Position numbers and translations under genes: made by a program. The notes below the pieces were generated by a model. The model was not told the DNA's origin and did no database searches. It saw only the letters and a list, made by a program, of their open reading frames with translations. Below are positions 5,707 to 9,954 of a stretch of DNA of 9,954 bases, piece after piece (positions within the stretch are counted from its first letter, which is position 1; every line of letters begins with the position of its first letter). This DNA is from Mogibacterium sp. (lineage in GTDB: Bacteria > Bacillota > Clostridia > Peptostreptococcales > Anaerovoracaceae). Location: contig JAFREV010000166.1 of assembly GCA_017434685.1 (NCBI GenBank), positions 1 through 9,954 of the forward strand, given 5' to 3'.

Positions 5707-6864
5707 TTAGCTGATGAATCCTTCTGCTTTCAGAATCTCACAAGCTTTTTCGAGATTGGCCTCGGATACACGGATGATAGGTCCTGTGCAGCCCATGCCG
5801 CTCTCTGCGTATATGTTCTGCTTCCAGAGTGCCTGTACTCCGTCCTCAAGATCCATTACCTCGATTCCGGCAATAGCCTCGGTAACAACCTCAGCAGGAG
5901 GTGCTTTTACTTCCTCTGCTTCTGCTGCAGCCGGTTTGGCGGCAGCCTTGCGCGCATCGAGCAGTCCCTTAAGACCTGCCTTGGATGCTGCAGCAAACTC
6001 CTTGGATGCTACTTCGAAGACTCCTCCTCTTATGAGCTGAGCCGCATACTTGATGGCTCCTGCAATAAGAGGTGCACCCGATGCTCTTGAGATAATCATG
6101 ACCAGTCTGTCATAACCTTCTCCGATTCCCGGGCCGTAGCCGTAGCCTGTAGCTTCATAGCTTCCGCCCGTGGAGAATGCGGACATCATCTTGACCAGTA
6201 CATTACCTGTCAGTGAATCTGTGACCATGATGTCAGGGGTTCCCTGCAGGAGGTCATTTCCTCTCATGACGCATCCGCCGTCTGCTCTTGCAGACTCTGC
6301 GAAGTTTATAGGATAGCCCTTATCAGCGAGTTCCTTGAGAATGCTCTCGGTCTGACGAGCTCCGTCAACATTCAGAATTCCGATGCTCGGATTCTCATAA
6401 CCGCAGGCCTTGGCAGCAATGATTCCGTAGATGGCATTCTTTACCATCCCTTCTATTCTGTCAGTGCTTGATGTGCCTGTAGTGTTGGCTATGAACATTT
6501 CCTTGCCTTTGCCCGGAGTCACTACTCTTCCTACGGTGGAAACGCCTATAGGGAACGGATAATGCATGGTTACTGCCGCATCGACTTCGCCGCTTGCGAG
6601 CAGTTCTTCCATCTTGCTGTGGCCTTCTTCGTCGTCTTTTACCTTTACGGTAGTTACGCCCTCAGCCTCAAGTGTTCCGATGTAGTAAACGTCTACTCCG
6701 TCCTTTGCAGCCATCAGAGCAGCCTGCATAGAGTTTTCTTCACCGTGTTCGGAGCCCATACCGGTCAATGCAATCTTAGGTCTTTTGCCGTAGCTTCCGC
6801 TTTCAATACCATTGGCCATTTCCAGGAAGGTCTCAGCGATCATTTTTTGTATATTCTGAGCCAT
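5707..6864 (-). CDS. grdD: Glycine/sarcosine/betaine reductase complex protein C, alpha subunit
   Basis: The 385-residue product is the PlsX-like subunit of protein C, the cytoplasmic component shared by glycine, sarcosine and betaine reductases. Protein C takes the carboxymethyl group from the selenoprotein GrdA and releases acetyl phosphate, which yields ATP through acetate kinase. The N-terminal two thirds carry glycine-rich phosphate-binding stretches such as STGGSYEATGYGYGPGIGEG (231-250). An Ala/Pro/Glu-rich linker spans about 304-330. The C-terminal tail holds GMGCTGP with the cysteine at residue 359, the same number as the active-site Cys359 established for GrdD of Eubacterium acidaminophilum. 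ATG 6862-6864 follows AGGAGG (6870-6875). The gene begins 11 bases after the grdC stop, suggesting coupled translation. Confidence 0.95.
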   Translation of the reverse strand: MAQNIQKMIAETFLEMANGIESGSYGKRPKIALTGMGSEHGEENSMQAALMAAKDGVDVYYIGTLEAEGVTTVKVKDDEEGHSKMEELLASGEVDAAVTMHYPFPIGVSTVGRVVTPGKGKEMFIANTTGTSSTDRIEGMVKNAIYGIIAAKACGYENPSIGILNVDGARQTESILKELADKGYPINFAESARADGGCVMRGNDLLQGTPDIMVTDSLTGNVLVKMMSAFSTGGSYEATGYGYGPGIGEGYDRLVMIISRASGAPLIAGAIKYAAQLIRGGVFEVASKEFAAASKAGLKGLLDARKAAAKPAAAEAEEVKAPPAEVVTEAIAGIEVMDLEDGVQALWKQNIYAESGMGCTGPIIRVSEANLEKACEILKAEGFIS

Positions 6865-6875
6865 GATGCCCTCCT

Positions 6876-8423
6876 TTACTCTGCCAAAAGTCCTGCTGCA
6901 AAATCCTTAAGAGCATTTGCAATCATGCCCTTGACCTCAGCCTCGGATACTCCGGAGCCGCCGCCTGCGCTCTGACCTTTGTTTGCTTCGATTACGAATG
7001 ATACACCGTCAAAGAGGTTGGTCATTCTTCCGAGGAAGAGACTTCCCTTACCGATGATCATAGCTCTTGAAATCTCGCCTGCGAGCATAAGATCTCTGCA
7101 AGGTCCCATGAACGGAACTCCTGAAGGAATGTGGCCCTGAGTAGGTGCCCAGCCCTTCATGCCGTGCTCTTCGATAAAGCTTGCAAGCTGTGCTTTTTCA
7201 AGATCCCCTCTCTTAACTCCGAGAGCAGCAATCATCTTATAGTTGGACTCAGGTACATCTCCTGCTCCTGCAGGTTTTGTGATATCCGGATTCTGCATCT
7301 CAGGTGCATACTTATCGATATCTGTAATCTTAAGTCCTGCCTCATCGAGCGGATCTGTTACCAGTGAGCTGATTACAGCCTGTGGGGATGAACCCGTACC
7401 TACTTTATGTCTGCCGATGATGTCGCTTCTGATGATAGGGTCTGTTCCGTTATCCTCACTGATGAGTACGGAGAATCCTGCGAGACAATCCTCGAGTGCA
7501 GGCATTTCCTTCTCAACGTGGCTCTTGCCGTTCATTCCGAGCTTAGCTGTGCAGCCGCCGGCTGTAACGACAACGTTCTTAAATGTACCGGACTTAACAA
7601 GTGCGGCAGCATTGAGGATAGCATGAGCAGGGCCCGCACAGAATCCTCTTGTGTCAGATCCTGTAGCATTTACGAATCCTGCGATTTCTGCAGCAGCCTT
7701 TGCAAAGTTGCCGCCACCTCTCTGGTTCATGTCTCCGCAAGCTTCCTCTGCGCAGTCAATTACGTAATCAACTTCAGCAGGGTCAATTCCTGTAGCCTTT
7801 ACCAGGTGGAGAAGCGAAAGAACGCTCGTAGCTTTACTTGAAATATTCTCAAGCATTACGTGAGCCGAAAGGTTAACGTCTACGTCATGAGCTCTCTTAA
7901 CGGCTCCGACGAGCTTGTCATCCATATACAGGCCGCATGCGCCCTCATCCTTTACTGCTGATGCAATCTGATCGGCAGTGAACTGATTCTTGTCGAGAAC
8001 TGCAACCTGCTCCTCTGTGAAGAGTTCATGGGCTGCGAGCTTAGCCTTTACATCTGCTGCAAAGCCGGCTTCGAGTTCTACGAGATCGAAAACGTCACAA
8101 ATCTGCATGAGTCCGTAATACTCATCCTGAGGCATGATCTCACCGTATTTGCCGTATCTGTCGGCTACAGGTGCCTTTTTGTCATACCATGGGAATTCCA
8201 CAGCCTGGAGTTCAGCGTTGCTCATATTTCCGATATATGCCTGGTTAGGTGCGTATGCCAGTACATCCTCGTAAGATCTGAGATGTTTTGGCAGCGCCTT
8301 GAGATAGTCTCCGTCCGGGTTAACTACTCTCTCAGTTACCTGTGTGGCTCCGTCATGGATTACCATATCAGGTGTAAATGCAAGCGTATAGCTAGCTCCT
8401 CTGATTACTGCATAATCACTCAT
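6876..8423 (-). CDS. grdC: Glycine/sarcosine/betaine reductase complex protein C, beta subunit
   Basis: This 515-residue protein has the usual GrdC length and is the partner of GrdD in protein C. It has a thiolase/FabH-like fold in family terms. The sequence begins with the GrdC-typical MSDYAVIRGASYTLAFTPDM. RGFCAGPAHAIL (259-270) sits where thiolase-like enzymes carry their nucleophile cysteine (Cys262). VVVTAGGC (284-291) and GHIPSGVPFMGPC (430-442) are further conserved glycine-rich segments. A Gly/Ser-rich spacer (about 482-492) precedes a C-terminal helix. ATG 8421-8423 has AAGGAG upstream overlapping the trxA stop, and the gap to trxA is ten bases. In known clusters grdE, grdA and grdB lie between trxA and grdC; here they do not. 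Confidence 0.95.
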   Translation of the reverse strand: MSDYAVIRGASYTLAFTPDMVIHDGATQVTERVVNPDGDYLKALPKHLRSYEDVLAYAPNQAYIGNMSNAELQAVEFPWYDKKAPVADRYGKYGEIMPQDEYYGLMQICDVFDLVELEAGFAADVKAKLAAHELFTEEQVAVLDKNQFTADQIASAVKDEGACGLYMDDKLVGAVKRAHDVDVNLSAHVMLENISSKATSVLSLLHLVKATGIDPAEVDYVIDCAEEACGDMNQRGGGNFAKAAAEIAGFVNATGSDTRGFCAGPAHAILNAAALVKSGTFKNVVVTAGGCTAKLGMNGKSHVEKEMPALEDCLAGFSVLISEDNGTDPIIRSDIIGRHKVGTGSSPQAVISSLVTDPLDEAGLKITDIDKYAPEMQNPDITKPAGAGDVPESNYKMIAALGVKRGDLEKAQLASFIEEHGMKGWAPTQGHIPSGVPFMGPCRDLMLAGEISRAMIIGKGSLFLGRMTNLFDGVSFVIEANKGQSAGGGSGVSEAEVKGMIANALKDFAAGLLAE

Positions 8424-8433
8424 AGTAGTCTCC

Positions 8434-8751
8434 TTATACGTACTTCTCTACCATTGCTTTTACTGCATCTGCTGTTGCGTCGTCCTTAACGAGCTCTTCT
8501 ACCTTCTCGCCATCCTTATAGATAGCAATTACAGGAAGACCCATTACTTTCTGACCGATGGCAACTCTTCTTGCTTTTGTTGTGTTGAGTGCAGTGAATT
8601 TAATCTTGTCGCCATACTGATCGGCAAGTGCATGTACATGTGGCATCAGAGCCTGGCATGGAACGCAGCCGTCTCCGTAGAAATCTACTAATACATAACC
8701 TTCAGCCTGAAGTACTTCTTCTTCAAAAGTTTTCTTATCAAGTTCTAACAT
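8434..8751 (-). CDS. trxA: Thioredoxin of the glycine reductase system (GCVPC type)
   Basis: A 105-residue thioredoxin. The active site is GCVPC (residues 28-32) in place of the canonical WCGPC, and the cis-proline loop is GLPVIAIY (Pro73). The Trp-to-Gly and Gly-to-Val changes are those known from thioredoxins of glycine-reducing clostridia such as Eubacterium acidaminophilum. There the protein passes electrons from thioredoxin reductase to the reductase complex, regenerating the selenol/thiol of protein A. It acts in the cytoplasm. ATG 8749-8751 follows AAAGGAGG. The gene sits 30 bases after trxB and 10 before grdC, so the three are surely one transcript. Confidence 0.95.
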   Translation of the reverse strand: MLELDKKTFEEEVLQAEGYVLVDFYGDGCVPCQALMPHVHALADQYGDKIKFTALNTTKARRVAIGQKVMGLPVIAIYKDGEKVEELVKDDATADAVKAMVEKYV

Positions 8752-8781
8752 TGTTCTGTCCTCCTTTATAAATTGGAAATA

Positions 8782-9747
8782 TTATGCTCTTGCTCCGCCT
8801 TTATACGCTGTGCCTGCAAGCTCTTCGCAGTATTCACTGGCCTGTACTGCAGCGATAGCGCCGTCGGCCACTGCTGTAACGACCTGCTTGAGGCTCTTCT
8901 TGCGGATATCTCCTGCCGCGAATACGCCGGGGATATTTGTGCGCATGTCGTCGTCTGTGAGAATGTATCCTCTCTCCATATCTATGATGCCCTCATAGAT
9001 CTCCGAAGAAGGTGTGTATCCGACGAATACGAATATTCCGAATGTTCCGTCTTCTTCGTCAGCAAAGATCTCTCTTGTCTCGCCTGTTACTGTGTCCTTT
9101 ACGACCATGCTCTCGACGAGTCCGTCGCCCTTGATCTCCTCGACGGTAGTGTTCCACATGAAGTCCATCTTCTCGTTGGCGAATGCCTTCTCCTGGATGG
9201 ATCTGGCTGCCCTGAGCTCATCTCTTCTGTGGATAAGAGTTACCTTGCGTGCGAATTTTGTCAGGTACATAGCCTCTTCAACAGCCGCATCTCCGCCGCC
9301 TACTACATACACTTCGAAATCCTCGAAGAAAGCAGCGTCGCATGTCGCGCAGTAGGATACGCCCTTGCCTGTGAGTTCCTTCTCGCCCGGGCATCCGATG
9401 TTCTTGTGAACCTCGCCTCCGGTGATTATAACTGTCTTGGCATGGTATTCACCCTTGTTTCCTTTTATTATCTTAACGTCACCTTCAAGTTCTACTGCGG
9501 TGATCGTATCTTCCACTCTTTCACAACCGAATTTATCAGCCTGAGCTACCATACGCGCCATGAGGGACGGACCTGTCTCGCCCTCGATCGAGCCCGGGTA
9601 GTTCTCTATTTCATCAGTAATAACTATCTGTCCTCCGAATTTCTGTTTTTCGATGATCAGAGTATCCATCTTGGCTCTGCCTGCATAAAGTCCTGCTGCA
9701 AGTCCTGCCGGGCCTCCTCCGATAATCACGATATCATAAGTTTTCAT
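8782..9747 (-). CDS. trxB: Thioredoxin reductase (NADPH, FAD)
   Basis: A 321-residue, full-length low-molecular-weight thioredoxin reductase. In order: the FAD-binding GGGPAG (10-15), the redox pair CATC (Cys133, Cys136) in VSYCATCDAAFF, the pyridine-nucleotide Rossmann motif VGGGDAAVEEA (149-159), the NADPH 2'-phosphate segment HRRDELRAAR (173-182), and the FAD-contacting GVFAAGDIRKKSLKQVVTAV (274-293). The HRR and arginine residues are what distinguish NADPH users from the ferredoxin-linked flavin thioredoxin reductases lacking them. It reduces the neighbouring atypical thioredoxin. ATG 9745-9747 is preceded by AAGGAGGG at good spacing. It is the first recognised gene of the group; a 108-base spacer separates it from the gene upstream. 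Confidence 0.96.
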   Translation of the reverse strand: MKTYDIVIIGGGPAGLAAGLYAGRAKMDTLIIEKQKFGGQIVITDEIENYPGSIEGETGPSLMARMVAQADKFGCERVEDTITAVELEGDVKIIKGNKGEYHAKTVIITGGEVHKNIGCPGEKELTGKGVSYCATCDAAFFEDFEVYVVGGGDAAVEEAMYLTKFARKVTLIHRRDELRAARSIQEKAFANEKMDFMWNTTVEEIKGDGLVESMVVKDTVTGETREIFADEEDGTFGIFVFVGYTPSSEIYEGIIDMERGYILTDDDMRTNIPGVFAAGDIRKKSLKQVVTAVADGAIAAVQASEYCEELAGTAYKGGARA

Positions 9748-9783
9748 CTGACCCTCCTTCGTGAGTGAAAATTGTTTAAAGTT

Positions 9784-9847
9784 GGTAACAGGACCGCTGC
9801 CCGAAGAGCTTTCATGCGGAAAACCCTCCGGGACATCGACCCTTACC
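9784..9847 (-). other. Spacer with RNA fold potential upstream of trxB
   Basis: On the minus strand GGTAA (9843-9847) can pair with TTACC (9784-9788), extended by GG/CC with a two-base bulge. Inside, CCCGGAG (9826-9832) can pair with CTTCGGG (9800-9806, one wobble). An alternative small hairpin CGGA-TCCG also exists. No T run follows. I match it to no known riboswitch and see no clear promoter in this spacer. It could be a leader or an mRNA processing structure. Confidence 0.35.
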
Positions 9848-9855
9848 TTTAGATA

Positions 9856-9954
9856 TTAAGCTTCTGCGACCTGTTCGCGAATAGCATTCATCTCTTCGCA
9901 AATGTCGTCTACATCCAGCACCATTTCCATCATGCTGATTTGCTCATCATATAC
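9856..9954 (-). CDS. Unidentified protein, C-terminal 32 residues only
   Basis: The frame enters from the right edge and stops at TAA 9856-9858. The visible tail is strongly acidic and helical, with MEMVLDVDDICEEMNAIREQ in its middle, and ends VAEA. It is too short to identify. It does not look like the C-terminus of GrdB, GrdE or GrdA as I know them, but that is a weak judgement. It is on the same strand as trxB and may be co-transcribed with the grd genes. Confidence 0.6.
   Translation of the reverse strand, partial: VYDEQISMMEMVLDVDDICEEMNAIREQVAEA

Noticed and set aside
5707..8423. Possible selenocysteine codons (in-frame TGA) in grdC or grdD
   Set aside because: Both genes run at full family length without an internal stop. 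The selenoproteins of the system are GrdA and GrdB, which are not in the window.
8773..9768. A 331-codon open frame on the plus strand opposite trxB
   Set aside because: It mirrors the third-position codon bias of trxB. The Cys/Ser/Leu-rich translation matches no family, while trxB on the other strand is unambiguous.

Overview
The window looks like chromosomal DNA of an anaerobic Bacillota (Clostridia-type) amino-acid fermenter. The evidence is strong AGGAGG-type ribosome binding sites, short intergenic gaps, Rho-independent terminators and, above all, genes of the glycine/sarcosine/betaine reductase (Grd) system, which is characteristic of Stickland-fermenting clostridia. The species cannot be named from the sequence.

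Right half (about 5.5-9.95 kb, all on the minus strand, read from high to low coordinates): the 3' end of an unidentified gene, a roughly 110-base spacer with fold potential, then trxB, trxA, grdC and grdD with gaps of 10-30 bases, and then a selenocysteine tRNA (selC). Thioredoxin reductase and the atypical Grd thioredoxin (active site GCVPC) supply electrons. GrdC and GrdD form protein C, which turns the carboxymethyl-selenide made by proteins A and B into acetyl phosphate. Proteins A and B are selenoproteins in known systems, so a tRNA-Sec at the end of this gene group joins the decoder to its main clients. The usual grdE-grdA-grdB genes are absent from between trxA and grdC.

Middle (3.2-5.5 kb): a divergent pair with face-to-face promoters. 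A nitroreductase-family protein is on the plus strand and a YitT-family membrane protein on the minus strand. The YitT gene is followed by a 47-residue basic peptide gene not listed among long ORFs. Terminators close both units.

Left part (1-3.16 kb, minus strand): an accessory-looking block of unrecognised genes. It holds a 665-residue protein with a TTG start, built of about ten degenerate ~58-residue helical repeats; a small 82-residue protein; a pair of overlapping reading frames that may be one frameshifted gene; and, running off the left edge, the start of a Panacea/DUF4065 (SocA/GepA-like antitoxin) gene with an inverted repeat over its -10 box. The most novel items are the repeat protein with its unusual leader, the grd-selC linkage, and the edge-truncated Panacea gene.
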